A DNA stretch of 64,000 nt from Monarcha castaneiventris obscurior. Lineage: Eukaryota > Chordata > Aves > Passeriformes > Monarchidae. Positions 22,050 to 35,154 of the stretch are shown here, piece after piece. The number at the start of each line of letters is the position of its first letter. Within the stretch, counting starts at the first letter, position 1. The position numbers and the translations under genes were made by a program. The DNA lies in NCBI GenBank assembly GCA_026261815.1, contig JAMPIT010000484.1, positions 16,094,501 through 16,158,500 on the forward strand. The letters run 5' to 3'. The notes under the pieces are model-generated. The model did not search any database, was not told the origin of the DNA, and saw only the letters and a list, made by a program, of their open reading frames with translations.

Positions 22050-22330
22050 GCATCTGCCGGCGCCTTTGGATGGAAACACAAAAATAACCGCGCTCGCCGC
22101 AATCTGTCATCGACTCCGGCGCGGGGTTAGGACGCGACACGCTGCGAGAGGAGGGGAGAGCTGCAGCCGGGAGGAACGAGCTGCTCGCTGGGAAGGGAGG
22201 AGAGGAGGAGCCGGGATGCTGTGCTGCCGCCTTCCCTGCCTGCTGCCCGTGCCAGCACCGGCAACGAGCTGGGGGCAGCCGCAGAGCCAGGGTCAGCGGT
22301 GCTGGCACACGGGTCTGACCGTGCCCGGCC
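22050..22330. promoter_or_regulatory. Intronic CpG-dense patch
   Basis: From about 22054 to 22150 there are roughly 14 CpGs per 100 bp (for example AACCGCGCTCGCCGC near 22086 and CTCCGGCGCGGGG near 22115), against near absence in the flanking intron. CpGs continue at lower density to about 22330. It lies about 1.9 kb downstream, in gene sense, of exon 4. Promoter or enhancer function is possible; no start site could be assigned. Confidence 0.4.
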
Positions 22331-22539
22331 ATTTCGCGGATGAAGGGCAGAAAAAGGAGGTTCGATCCCGGCAGTGAGACACGTACACAGCCCCCTCCAT
22401 CCCTCTGCTGGTGCAGGCAGGACTGAGGCAGGCAGGGCTGATGCCCAGCACCCTGGGGGCTGTACACAGAGCTGGACCAGTCCATCAAGTGTCCCAGGCA
22501 GGCCTGGGCTGTCCTGATAAAGCTGCGCCGAGCTCTGTG

Positions 22540-22650
22540 GTGATGCATCGCTGCACATTGTTTCTGGGTGACTCGCTCCTAATTACCTTGATTAAGTGGT
22601 TGCAAACAGTGCTATTAAAAATATTTTTTTTTCTATGAAAGTGGATTTCT
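22540..22650. promoter_or_regulatory. Candidate conserved non-coding element, small
   Basis: A short AT-rich block beside the CpG patch with ATGCATCGCTGCAC near 22543 and CTCCTAATTACCTTGATTAAG near 22575, a homeodomain-type core pair. Inferred from composition only. Confidence 0.2.
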
Positions 22651-24199
22651 GAAAGGTTTGTGCCGTGAATGGCAAAATGAGCCAAGAGCTCCCCAGTGCT
22701 GTAGCCTTTCCCTGCATGTTTTGTATCCTGACTGTTATTCCCCTGGCAGTAGAAGGCAGCCAGGTCTGGTTGGAGAAGGAGCTCTCTGGGGCTGTGAATA
22801 ACCCCTGCAGCAGGAGCCCATCCCTGCATTCCAGAGGATGAGCACAAGACCCAAAGACTGCTACAAAATGCAGTGACCTTGTGCCACCTCTGTCCGTCCT
22901 GCACACGCCTGGTCACAAGGCATCCAACCCTGGGTGCCAGCCCAGCACAGGGTGCATGGGGCCATCACAGTGTCCCTGGGGTACCCACAGCCAAGCTTCA
23001 GGTGCTGCTCAGGGATGTGTTTCCTGACCCTGGAGGACACATGAGATTGGGTCAACACTGTGGATGAAGATGCCTGAAGCTCACCCTGCACTTCCCTCAG
23101 CTTTCTGTGGGAGCCCTGAGCCGAGGTCGTGGTGTGGCACCAGCACTGGCATCAGCAGCTGCCTGCACCAAATATCATTATCTTCTTCACCTCCTCTCCA
23201 CTGGGCTCTTGGGAGGAGGTGACAGTAATTCACCAGTGCCCTCATGCAAACAGGAAGACCCCTGTGAGCTCATCCTGCTCCTTGGGTGGGACACAGAATC
23301 AACCACTGCTGTCCACCCCACACTGGCCACATGGCAAATGAAATCCAAGCAGGTCAACCCCTTGCCTTCTCTTCTGCTCCTCCCACCTCTTCCTCTCCAC
23401 AACAAACCCTGGCAACCATCACCTATGGCAGGAAGGTCTGTGTGAGCAGCAGCAGCTCAGACTGTGAAATACCCCCCAAAACACACCAGCACAGCCTGGC
23501 AGTGGGGCTGTCCCCAGGCTGTCCCCTCAGAGGCTACAGGGAGTTTCCTCAGGGCTGGGCAGGATGTGGCCCTACCCAAGAGGAAGGGGCTGGTGGCTCA
23601 GGAGTATTTTTTATTGCAGACTCCATTTGCACTGGGAGAAAAACAATCTTTCCTTCCTTTTGTATTGTGGTTATAATTTGAGAGCATTTCCAGACAGAAT
23701 CCTCCAGGTTCCCGCTGAGTGCTATCACCGCCAGAATTACAAAGTCAAATGCAATCATTAAACCCACGTCTTCCCTCTCCCAGCCCAGATTGCTTTTTCC
23801 CCAGAAACAGCCCCCACTGCATCTGCTGGCATATGCCACACATGAGCCACCGCTGCTGGCACCTCCTGTGAGGCTCCCCTTGGCACCAAACCCAGCGGCT
23901 GCTGGAGATGGGGGGACAGGAGTCTCCTCAGCCCCCATCCCCTCAGAGCTGAGCTGTCAGTTCGACCTTCACCTCCTGCCTTCTCCTCACGGTGTGTGCA
24001 GGCTGAGGCGAGGCTGCAAAGCAGCTCACAATCATTTCATTTGCTCTCATTAGCGGTGGCAGGCGGTGGGGCCGGGGGGTGCTGAGCACGGCATAGCCAG
24101 CAGTGACTCACGATGGGGACAAGGAGGGATGGGACAGTGACTCCTGTGCCAAGAGTTGTACCAAAGGAGGGAAGGGTGGGAGTGGGCATGGAGCCTTAC

Positions 24200-24259
24200 C
24201 CGGATGTTGTCCTGCCAGTGGTGAGCCTTCTGGAATTTCTCCGCCGCGTTGGCAAGTCT
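24200..24259 (-). CDS. CACNA2D2: CACNA2D2 exon 4 (N-terminal helical region)
   Basis: This 60-nt exon is in phase 0 at both ends and encodes RLANAAEKFQKAHHWQDNIR. It matches the [20 protein letters not shown] segment of mammalian alpha-2/delta-2, the end of the helical N-terminal region before the VWA_N domain. In the family this exon is also about 60 nt, which supports the numbering. The acceptor has a good pyrimidine tract ending CTTTGCAG; the donor is GTAAGG. It is the most 5' exon of the gene that I can recognise. The expected upstream neighbour (a peptide like IYKDNRNLFEV followed by [20 protein letters not shown]) was not found in the remaining 39.7 kb. Confidence 0.93.
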
Positions 24260-26589
24260 CTGCAAAGCAAGTGGGAGAGGAGAAATGAGCCTAAGGAAAG
24301 CAAGAGGATCCAGGCATTGCCCACACCATCCCAGGACCATGGGTGCTGCCCCATGTTTGGGGGTTCCTGCAGCCCCCCTCTGCTGCACTGGCAAGGGGGA
24401 AAGAGGAGGGCCTGTGGGAAGCACCCTGGAAGGGTGTTCCAGGGACAGGGATCCAGTGTTTCCTGCTTGCTCCTGCCTTTCCTGGAGCAAGCCAGTATCT
24501 CCAGAGGAATCTCTGCCACTTGAACTCAGCCAGGGCTGAGCCACTGCAGCTGGGCAGCTGTCAGCATCCTGCCAGAGCAGGGCAGGCTCTTGCTGCACAG
24601 GGCAAGGGCTGAACCCAGGTCCCTGTACTGAAAGCCCCCAGCTCTGTGCAAAGCAGGACAGACCCTTTAAAAATGCCTCAAAACCCCCTCAAAATGCCCC
24701 AGTGCTGGGGCCCAAAGGTCCTTGGTGCTGCCCACCCAGATTTAACCCCTTCATATACCCATGCCCACACTGGGGTAACCAGAGGAACCAGGATTTGCTG
24801 GAAGCAGGATGGGGCGATGCTCAGCACCAGGGCACCCTCACTGTATGCTCAGCCATGAAACCCCTCACCAGCACAGAGGGTGCAGCAGGGCAGGGCTGGA
24901 GACTGGGCAGCTCCTGGGGTACTGCAGTGCCTGGAAGAAGCTGCAATCTGGCTTTTAGTGGAGCCAAAGGGGACACACAGGGCAAGAGCTCCAGGCTTTC
25001 CACAGGATCCTCTCTGCATCACTAAGAAAATAAAGCCTAGAGCAAAACGAGCACGTTTCCCTCCATCCCTTGACCAGCCCCAGGCACCCAGGGGTTTGTG
25101 GGCCTGGGGAGCTGCCTGCCAGGGCTGTACAACCCCATCAGCACCAGAACCCAGTGGGAAGCAGCCTGGTGTCCTGAGCCAGCTCGCAGAGCCCAGGGCC
25201 ACCCAGACCCCTGGGTGCCGGACACTCAGTGCTAATAGGGGCACGGGGTTTATGTCTGGTCCTGCAGCACTCAGCACAGCCTGCTCCCTACCGGCCATCA
25301 GCTGTACAAGGCTCCCAGGGAACACACACTGCCAGGTCTCAGCTCCAGGGGGGCTGATCTATACAGGGCTAACAGGCCACGAGGCTTTCGAGGCTGTTGC
25401 AGTCCCTAGAGGGCTCCCTAGAGAGTCAGTGGGAGACACAGCAAGCAAGGATGTGCCTTACAGCACAGGCTCCTGCCTCGTCTGCTCCTCATCTCCCTGC
25501 AGATGTATTTCCCTGCAGGGGGATGGACATGCTCTGCTCCATGCTAGTGGTGCTGGCAGCCAGAGAGAGGCGAGCCCTGGCTGTTTTCAGACACTGAATT
25601 GGCTGGGAGGAGGAAGGAGAACTTACAATGGGGTGACATCTTGGGCTGAACAGCAACCCCAAATCACTGCCTGGGCAGCAGCACAGAGATTCACATAGAG
25701 AACACAAGATTCCCAGTGCTAGTACACACATGACTTCCACACCATGAACCACAAATCCCAGGATGAAAAAGCACTCCTTTGCTCATCAGGGATGAGCAGT
25801 GGGAGCCCACAGGGGCAGCAGTGAAGTCCAGTGACATCCCTGGGAAATTGTTTCCCCAGGGCCTGAACAGTGGCCACCTGTAAGAGCACACACACACACA
25901 AGCCCTGGGCACAGCCACAGGTCACAGCTGCTGTCCCCACTGTCACCAGTTTCTCCAGCACTCCCATCAGCACACAGGGATGCAAAACATCTCAGCCCTT
26001 CCAAATGGATGCTCAGGGGAAAGGAAGTCCCCAGGTGCCACAGTGTCCCCACTGCCCATGCAGGAGAGTGGCAGCCCCAGCCCTGGCAGGGTGCCTTGAG
26101 CAGCTGCTGTGTTTCTGTGAGTGTGGCAAAGCACAGGCACCCAAAAGTAAGGTGAAAGACATCACAGATCTGGCCCTCCCCAGCCCGAGAATGCAGCTTG
26201 TTCTTATCAGATGCAGGGAAACACGAATCCATCACTGCATAATCTCGGCACGTACTGGTCGAAACTTTCCTGTTTAATCTTTTCTCTTTCTCTTAATCTT
26301 GATTTCCAAATCAAAGTGCTTGCTTTCAGTGGCCAGCATCCAAGGGCAAAGATCAGCTATCAGCTGAACATTGAAGTGAAATCCTTATGGTTCCAGTGGC
26401 AGGCAGAAGGGAATGGAAAATGACATGTGTCTGGACAGAAAAGCCAAGTGATACGAATTTTCAGGGCAGTTTTTCATGGTCTCACCTGCACACCCACATC
26501 CCTGCCCCCAAGAGCTGCCTAGAAAATCCGTGGCCCAATTCTGTACCTCATCCCCCCCAAGCTTTTGTGCTCTGTTTATATACTGAGAT

Positions 26590-26885
26590 GGCTGATTAAA
26601 GACAAGCATTTATTCTGAGTCGCGTTTAAGGCAGTGGTGATGAAATATGCATTTTTCTATACTTGATAAGAGCGTGTTTGTTTATTATGGGCTGGGGTAA
26701 GATTTATGGGCATCTTTAACTATTCATCGCCTTGTGCAAAGTGCCTGGAGGGTTGCAAATGGTGCAGTAAGGGACGGCTACGCCCAGGAACGACACTTCG
26801 ACAGAAGATATTTTTCCTCTGGAAAATGTCAATTTGTCAAAGTCAAACCAGACACAATTTTGGTTAAAAAAAAAAAAAAAAGGAA
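26590..26885. promoter_or_regulatory. Candidate conserved non-coding element
   Basis: An AT-rich unique block with isolated CpGs (GAGTCGCGTTTAAGG near 26617, GACGGCTACGCCC near 26772, ACGACACTTCGAC near 26790) and AAATATGCATTTTTC near 26643, an octamer-like core. It is bounded by a run of 16 A at 26866-26881. Confidence 0.28.
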
Positions 26886-27469
26886 ATCCAGATGTTCTTG
26901 TTTGATAAACAGCACATTGCAGGAATGGGGGAGCCCACAGCAGGATGGCACAGCCACAGCAGGGTGCTGTGCTGGCTCCTGCCTGCCACCGGACATCCAC
27001 CCAGGAGAAGTGCCCCCAGAGCCCTCCAGCTGTTGCTTCTGGAGCATTTTCCTTGCTAAAGACATTTCAGTCCCATGATCAAGCCAGTGACTGGGAGGAG
27101 AGAGGGGCCAAGCAGGTAGGCAGCCATCTCTCCTCTGCAACAGGAGATGATGCTCTGCTTGCCTCCGTCCCTGTGCAGGGGCAGACCCGGAGCGATGCCA
27201 TGTTGGGGCTCCCATGGGAGCAAGTCCCATCCTGGACATCCAGCCCCAGCCTGGAGATGGGCTGCTGACATGAACAGGGTGGGTGATTGCTGGATTCAGG
27301 ACCCTCCAAAACGGTGCCAATAACAATGGGTGCCCCAAGGGGGCTATTTGGGACAGCAGGACTCAGAGTTGTTCGTTAGGGCAGGGTTTGTTGCTGCTCC
27401 TGTAAACCCCACTGATGGCTCCCCAGGGAAGGTGAAGGGTCTGCCCGGAGCCACAGGCTGCTGCAGGAC

Positions 27470-27605
27470 GTCCCCATTAATGCCAAATGAGTTCATCATG
27501 AATAATGTTATTGTGATCGATACAGCTCAAGGATTATTTCTAATCCTTAATAATGATTAAACCATTATTTTTCAAGTGTTACAGATCAATCAGATCAGCT
27601 CAAGG
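27470..27605. promoter_or_regulatory. Candidate element with palindromic paired TAATCC site
   Basis: This block holds AAGGATTA at 27529-27536 and TAATCCTT at 27541-27548, a perfect inverted pair separated by TTTC. TAATCC is the core bound by K50 homeodomains (OTX, PITX, CRX, GSC). More TAAT cores lie on both sides (near 27472, 27502, 27549 and 27555). CAGCTCAAGG occurs at 27523-27532 and again near 27597, a direct repeat flanking the block. The regulatory role is inferred. Confidence 0.4.
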
Positions 27606-29689
27606 TGTGCTGCGTGCAGGGACTGTGAGATACCCAGAATGCAGGCAGTGCACCAGAGAGCCCAGCAGGATACAGGGCAGCCACCAAAACCTCTCCAGAT
27701 TTCAGACTTGGGGTTGTCAACTGTGGGGTTCAAACAGCAATAAAAATTAGAGGAATTACCAAAAATAAAGCGTGGGTGTGAAATAGCTGCAGATTTCCAG
27801 CAGGCTGTGGTGCAGAGACTGCCCTGGCACTTTAAGGAGCACGGTTCTTTCCCCAGAAGTCACCCAGGGCTAAGGACAGGAGATTTAGAGGCTGAAAACA
27901 CTGAATTGAAACAACTCTGAAGGTCATGAAAGGCCAGCAGGAGATTTGCAAGGGATTGGTGTCTGGAGATCCCGACAGCGGGGTGTGTGAGGGGGAAGGT
28001 GCTGCATGGGCTTATCGTGCCCCGGCCTCGTTTGTATTCCACGTGGAGCTCCTCTCCGCCTCGCTGCTCACCAGGGCAGATCCATCAGGAGCTCCCTGCT
28101 CAGCACACCAGTTTGCCTGGGATTAAGGAGCCTCGGGGATGCCATGGACTCGGGATGGGCAGGTGGCAGCAAAGGTGGCACAGCTGGGCACGTGCCCTCC
28201 CTCCCAAAAGCTGTGCAGGAAAGGAAAGGGGCAGCAAGGTGGGTGACCATCTGTCTGCCCAGAGGATGGCAACTCCAGACACAGGGCTGCTGCTTTTCCC
28301 TGGCTTTGCCCTAGGACCTTGCTCCTCAGCCCAATGCCCCACAAGCTCACTTGCCCCACCCTGAGCACGGCTCACCCACGTGTGCTCACCCCCAGCAGCA
28401 CCTTCTGGGGCAGCCAGTCTGATGCCCTGGAGCTGCTGGGGATGTGGCAGTGGGGAATGCTTGGAGCACCAGAGCTGGTACAGGCAGGGACCATGACCTC
28501 CCCTCTGGTGGAGGGGACCATCCCTGCTGTTGGCATCCCCACTGCTCGAGGGGCCAGCACACAGGAGGATTGATTGTCTCTGATGGAGCAGGCACCCAAG
28601 GGTGATGCTCACCTCTCCCTGCCACTCCTTCTCCCCCATCACACCTGGGGCTATCCTGCATTGCTCTGATACTTTTCCACAGACTCTTTCCAAGGGAAAC
28701 TGGTCCAATGATTTACTAAATCTCCTCTCCCAGCCCCACCATGGCAATAAGCATGCCCTGGCTGCTCCTGCCTCAGTCAGATCAGTGGGTTTAACTTGGG
28801 AAGCAGCAGAGCAGAGCCCAGGGAGGCCAAAGACCAAGGCTGGATTTATAAAACGGGATTACAGCAAACACTCTGCAGAAGGAGACTGTGGAACAGCAGC
28901 AATGCCACCCCTGTGTCCAAGCCTCCACACAGGTGCCCCAAGCCTACATCGATGCTGGGGGATGCTCCTCAGGCAGTCTGGGATGCTGTGCCTGGCTTCT
29001 CCCCACAGCCAGTGTGGAAGCCCCAGCAAAGGCCCATCACGCAGCAGCTGTGTGTGCCCAGGGATATTTGCTCCGAGGGAGAGCTGCTCCTGCTAAGCCT
29101 TCATTTAACTCCCTCAGCGAGGCTCTTATCACCCTCATCGCAGCGCCTTCCCCAAGGCTCTGAAGTGCATTAACCTCCCGCAGCCCAGCACGCAGCTGGG
29201 AAGAGGGGAGATCTCTGCTGGAGATTCAAACAGCCCTGTGCTACCAGGCTGGGGAGTGCCACGCAGCATCACACCTTCCAGCCCTCCTCCCAAGGCAGCA
29301 AAATGCTGCTGAAAGGTTAAGGCAAGAAGCTGAAAACCAAACACACCTGACAAAGCCAAGGAGGCCAAGCCCCAGGCAGGAACATCCCCCAGGAGCTCTT
29401 GCTCCTCCATAATGAAGGAATGAGGATGGCACAAACCCTCTCCTCTGGTACCAATCCTCTTCTATGGCCAGGGCACCTGAAGCCTCACCTGCCACTGCAG
29501 AGCATCTGGAAAGGCAAAAGCCCATTCCATGAGCTTCACATGTCTCCATCCTTTCTGCCTGCATGCATCAGGGCACAGGGCACCTTTTCAAGGTCCTACC
29601 TCCTGCCACCAGCTCCAGGATGCCCCCACCACAGCTCTCCCTCTCATCCCCAGCACATCCTCTCCCCATTCACAGAATTCACCCCTAAG

Positions 29690-30000
29690 CAAACCCTACC
29701 AACAGCGCGCGCATCGCCATCAAAAAATGATCAACCAGCGACAAAAGACGACAACCCCCTTATGTACACACAGGGAATATAAATCTTGAGTAAACACTGT
29801 AAAGCAGCGAAGCATCTCATCCTGTAATAATCTCCGAGACAGTTGATCCCAGGGCTCTTATTACCCCCACGGCCGTCATCTGAAATCCAGTCGGCAGCAG
29901 GCTCAGCCACGGCTCAGTATTGATCATGGAGGCAGCTTCAAATATGCTGCGGCATTTTTCTTTCAAAGCACTAACTTGTTTGTCGATAACTCCCTTGGCT
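29690..30000. promoter_or_regulatory. Candidate conserved non-coding element
   Basis: Unique sequence with unusually many retained CpGs for this region (GCGCGCGCATCGCC near 29705, CCACGGCCGTC near 29867, TGTCGATAACTCC near 29980), long AT-rich words and no repeat similarity. It has no open frame with coding character. Inferred from composition only. Confidence 0.3.
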
Positions 30001-33000
30001 GTGTGGAAGCAGAGGGATGGATAGAGCCCATCTCTCCTTCTCTTGTGCCTGGATCCAGCCTGTGCGTGAGGGAGGATGGGGCTGGAGCCCGCACTGGCTG
30101 CTAACATTCTCCTGCTTGTGGAAGGGCAAATAAAGCCCCAGTGACTATGAAAGAGCACGTGGTAAATCCTCCAAGGGCTCCCAGACCTTGCTTCTGTACC
30201 AGCTGGTGCTCGCTGCTGGGGTCTGGCAGGGTGGGCAGCAGGGACACCTCTGCAGAGCCAGCCCTGCCAGCAGTGAGGTCACAAGTGCAAACCTAGAGCT
30301 AAACCAGAGCCAGAGCTGCTGCAGACCCCACACGGGGCAGTGGCACAGCCAGTACCTGGCACTGGGAGCCTGGTATGAGCCCCAGAGCCCCAACTTCCAT
30401 CATTTTACTGAGCACCTCAGTAACTCATGGCTCTGCAGGCCAGCAGCGTGTGGCTCTTGTTCCCCTGTCAGCATCTCTTGCTTATCCTTCATCTCCAGAG
30501 CCACAATTTTTACCAGTAGGAAACACTGCCACCATCCCGATGACCACAGGGAGGGGAGGAGTGAAACATCCCAAGAAGAGAGGTACCAATGTCTTTGCAT
30601 AGATGGTGAGGAAAGGGAGAGTGTCACTCCTCAGGGTGTTTCTCCTACCCCAAAATATTGCTCAGGTCTCCAGAAGAGCTTAACTTCCCACAAACAGCAA
30701 AGCACCCAAAGCACCAAGGGCAAAAGGACAGTGCAGAGAACAAGGTGTCCTGTGGCATGAACCATGCCTGGTGCTCTCTTCAGCTCTTCTCCCCTTGCAA
30801 AAAAGCCTCTCTCTGTCACCCTTCTCCTGGAGTTCCTGTCCTCCATGAGGGTGGACACTTGCTTTCCAAAATCACAAGCAGAGAGCAGCTCTGCCCCTGC
30901 TCCCTGTCACCCAGGAGGGGAGGAGCAGGGCAGGGGCACTGTGCCCTGTAAACCCATGGGGACACTTGCTCCTGCCCTGGACCAGCAATAGCAAACCCTC
31001 AGCTCAGCTGCTCAGACCCGCCTTGGCTCCTGCCCCATCCCTCCTGGGGGAGGAAGGGCACAGAGCAGGGTGCAGGATCTGTCCCCACCTCCATTAGCAG
31101 TGAGACAGAGCTGTGGGATGCAGCATGGAGAGATGAGGCCAGGAACAGGTGCAGGCAGGCTTGGCCTCTCTCACTGTCCCCTTCCTCTGAGGGGAGTCAG
31201 CAGAAGGAGCATTTGGCCACACTGGCATTGCCTCATCCCACATCCTCCTGCCTTTCACCCTGGACATATGGCAGCAAACTTTGCTCTTGCATTACAGATG
31301 ACTTTAAACAGTCCTGCTAAATGTCATCGTGCTCAAGTCCTGCTGGAGTGTGCTGCTGTCCGGCTTTGGGATGCAGGTGGTCCCTAGGGAAGCCAAACCA
31401 GGCACACTTGCCTCCTCTGCTCAGGATATGAGAAAAATAATTTCCCTCCATTCCCTTTGCCATACTATTTGCAGTCATGGTAGCCTTCTGCATCTTCTGT
31501 AGCTGATGGAAAGGAAAGCAGGAACCTCTGCTCTGAGATCCCAACATTCAGCCAGAGGAGAGCCAAGGAGGAGCATTCAGCTGCTCTGTGGCAGCACAGC
31601 TCTCCAAGCTGTCTGTGCCCAGCAACTTTAAATGGTGTCATTTCACACTTCTCGCTGTCTTTTGGAGCACCAGCTCACAGGATGAGCAAGGCAGAGAAAG
31701 CCCAGTCTGTTCCTGATGGAAGTTCCCACCACGTCCACAGCAGTCAGACCAGTAAAAGTCTTAAATTCTGGCTGTACAAGAAGAAAGTCTCTCTTGGGAT
31801 GAGGCTGGGATATTGGTGGCTGCTTCCCAGGAGGTGCTGAAGAGCTGGAGCATATCAGCAGCATCCCAGAGGGCTGATGGATACAAACCACCCATGAAAT
31901 GTGGCTGCAGAGTTGTTTTTTGGTTGTGGGTGGGACAGATGTGTGGCAGCAGTGTCAGGGCTGCCCATCCCAATCCAAGCTCCTCAGTGGTGGGCTGCCA
32001 GGCTAAAAAGCCTGGTAGGTGCTGCTACCCACAGCTCCTGTCATTGCCTGCTTTGGGGACAGCTCCTGCCAGGGTCCTGCCGTGTGCAGGGTGACGGCAG
32101 CAGGGACAGGGTGGGTGAGTTACTGGGCACAAACACAGCATCCTGGCACAGTGCAGCGCGTCTGACAGGGCTCTGCCACGACTGGAAGGGCTTGGGGACT
32201 CTCCTGCTGGGTGACAAGCAGCTGCTTGCTGCACAATAAGGTTTCAGATGACCAGAAATAATTCAGGTCAAGATGCATTTGCTGGAAGGTCAGAGCTGGG
32301 AAATGTGACAGCAGGCGATTCACCAAGCTGTGGAGGAGGAGACGCTGCTGCCCTGGGCTCCTTCCATCTCCTTTTCCCCCCATACCAGCGTGCTGTGGCT
32401 CCCATGGGATGGGTGGCTGGAGGGACATGGCTCCCACAAAGGATTTTGGGAGATGGCCCCTTCTGGCATGAGGCCCCAGGGCAGGCTCAGCTTCTGCAGT
32501 GTTGGAAGGGTCAGAATGTTAATAACCATCTCCAGCCTTGTCTCCTCCCAAATATACTCCAAACATTCAAACAAACGGTGCTCCCTAAACCACACTCAAA
32601 CATCCTGTGGACCTCCTGCTACGATCATCAAGAAGGACTTGTCACAGTTCAAAATCCGTTAAAATAACCACAAGGCGTTTCAGCAGCAATTATAAGAGAT
32701 AGTTGCACTTAAAAATCAATTTTACTTAGTGCTTGGAGGAACAGGGCTTTTTAAAAATAAAAGGAAAAAAAAGGAAGCTATACAGCTTGTCACTTGGGCA
32801 GGAGAAGGAGGAATTTGCCTGGCCAGGTCTTAGCAGCCAGAGTCTTCAAAGAAAAAAAATAAATCCTTCCTTATCATTATCCTTGTGTATTTTGGAGAAA
32901 TAAATCCCATGTGAAGACAAGAAGAAGTTCAAGGAGTGGCTCTCCCTTCCCTGTGGCTCTCCACATGGTGCCAACAACACAGAAGCTCCTGTGAGATGCA

Positions 33001-35154
33001 GGAGGGCATCCCTGAAAACCCAAAATGCAGCCTGCATCCTGGCAGGCCCCTGACTCCCTGCTCCATGGGCACGAAGCCTTTCATGCCTTTGAAATCCTCC
33101 CCTTTAGCTCTTCGCCTTTCATTCAAGCAGAGGCTGTTGAAAGTTTGTACTGGAAACCACTTACAATCAATTTATTTTAAGGCATCACCTCTTGCTGCGC
33201 TGTGATGTGCGAGCTTTAAAAAGCACCTCGTTTATTATCTGCTGCCGCGTGGGGATTTCCATGTGGCACATCCCGGCGCAGCCAGAGCTCCTCTGCTGGC
33301 AGCTTGTGATGCTAAGGCACATTTTCAGCATGCACAAATTCCCACAAGAGTGCCCCAAAATACCACCACCCCACAACTGAGAGAAACCCCCAAAACTTCC
33401 CCACTTAAAACCCTCCAGGGATACATGTGACACCTTTCTGATGTCCTCCAGTGCCACCAGCCTCAGCCTGAGAGGGGTGGGACACACTGAGCACTTACTC
33501 AGGCCCCTGTTGCCACTGTGATAGGAACGTGAGCAGAGCAGTTGACATTGTCAATTTTAAACACAAAAAAAGCAACTGCAGAGGAAAAATAATAAAAAGG
33601 ATTCTTAGTGGTATTTTCTCTAAAAACAAAGACAATAGTTGGAACCAGTTTTGCTCTAACTTTCAGAAAGGCAGCAAAGAAGCCCCAGCGGCTCCAGGTG
33701 GGGTGGTGGAAATTTCAGGGAGGTGGAAGTGAGCAAGTTCAGGAGGCCACCAAATGGCTGCTCCCAATGTGACAGCTCACAGTGACCTCAACACTCATCC
33801 ATCTCAACGAGAAGGACTCAAAGCACATGTCCTGAAACCAGGACAACTTATCACTACACACATTTCTTGGGCTTTGTCTTTATTAATTCTGCCTGACATA
33901 TGTCCTCACTGCAGACCAGCCCCCTAAGAAGCCTCTCCCTTCCCTGAGGCACATGGCTCTGGCATGGATGGAGACCTTCCAACCCTCCTTTGGGGTCTGT
34001 GTTTGTGGGGATAAATCCTTCCCAGCTCAGGTTTTCCCTGTGACCATGCTGGGCTGCTGCAGAAGCTCCCCAAGGGAACCTGCAGTGCCCTTCCCTCTGT
34101 CCTGCTCCAGGAACACGTTTTGCTGTTTCTGTGAAACCCAAAATTCAAGGCAACTTGACACTTTCTGTTTTAAAGACCGAGGTGGGGGAGGAGAAAGCGT
34201 GGAGGAGCTTCCCTAAGGGAAAAGCCATCAAGTGGAACAAGTTTTCAACAACTACACGTTTCTTGACCTTTTCCACAGTCATATCTTTAATGTTTCATGG
34301 ACGGATTTGATAAAAAGAAAAAATTAATAAAATAGATTTCATTTTTAAAAAAAGGTCAGGACATGTGTTACAGGGAAAAACTCATTTAGGTCCCTACCTG
34401 ATGCCAAGGAGCCCTCCCCTGACTCCCACACAGGGCACTCCAGCCCAGGCATCCACCTCCCCACCTTCCTTTTAATCATATTCAGAGTTTGAGCTCTTCT
34501 GGACTTTTCCTTCCCCTGCTAGCACAGAGTGAGGTACCATAAGCATTCACAGATGCTGACAAATGCTTGGGAGTTACAAATATTTGGTGGGATGTTGCAC
34601 ATCTAACCTGAAGAGGCAGCCAGTGAGCTCAAACCTGGAGAAGAGGCTTGTCCAGCCTCCAGCACAGCTCTTCTATCTGCAGCAGCTCAACCTTGAGCCC
34701 AAAGTTCTCCCCAAATATCTCGACAGATGTTGAGGGTGTTGCTATGCCCAAGCCATGCACAGCAGAATGACCAACACTGGCACTCTTGTTCATCATTTCA
34801 TGGCTCCTGCACCCACCCCATGAGCATCACCCCATGGATATCACACCCCTTATCCCTGTCTGTGGAAATGAATGTGGATCCCATCTGCTGTGTCTGAGCT
34901 CAGCCTTGCCTTGTCAAGAGAAAGCAAAGCAAAATAAATTCCCCAAGCACAGAGCCAATTCCTGCTGATCAAGATGTTTTAAAAAATAAATGGTATTTAA
35001 TAGCAGCTCCATCCCGGCTGGCCCAGCGGATGTTCCCAGAGACTCAGAAACAAAAGCAGCTACGGACATTTCTATTATTAAGCCCACTCTGCAATTAGAG
35101 CAGACTTCTGTCCAACTTCTACCTCTTTTCACCATTCCCTCTTTTTTTTTTTTT

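Larger units (their letters stand above)
12938..24199 (-). other. CACNA2D2: CACNA2D2 intron 4
   Basis: An 11262-bp GT-AG intron. It contains the CpG/TAAT block at 14330-14700, a simple-repeat and minisatellite cluster (18088-19959), a GAT-type microsatellite (20664-20697) and a CpG-dense patch (22050-22330). The stretches 12938-14300, 14700-18070, 20700-22050 and 22650-24199 are unique GC-rich sequence with no exon recognised. Confidence 0.8.
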
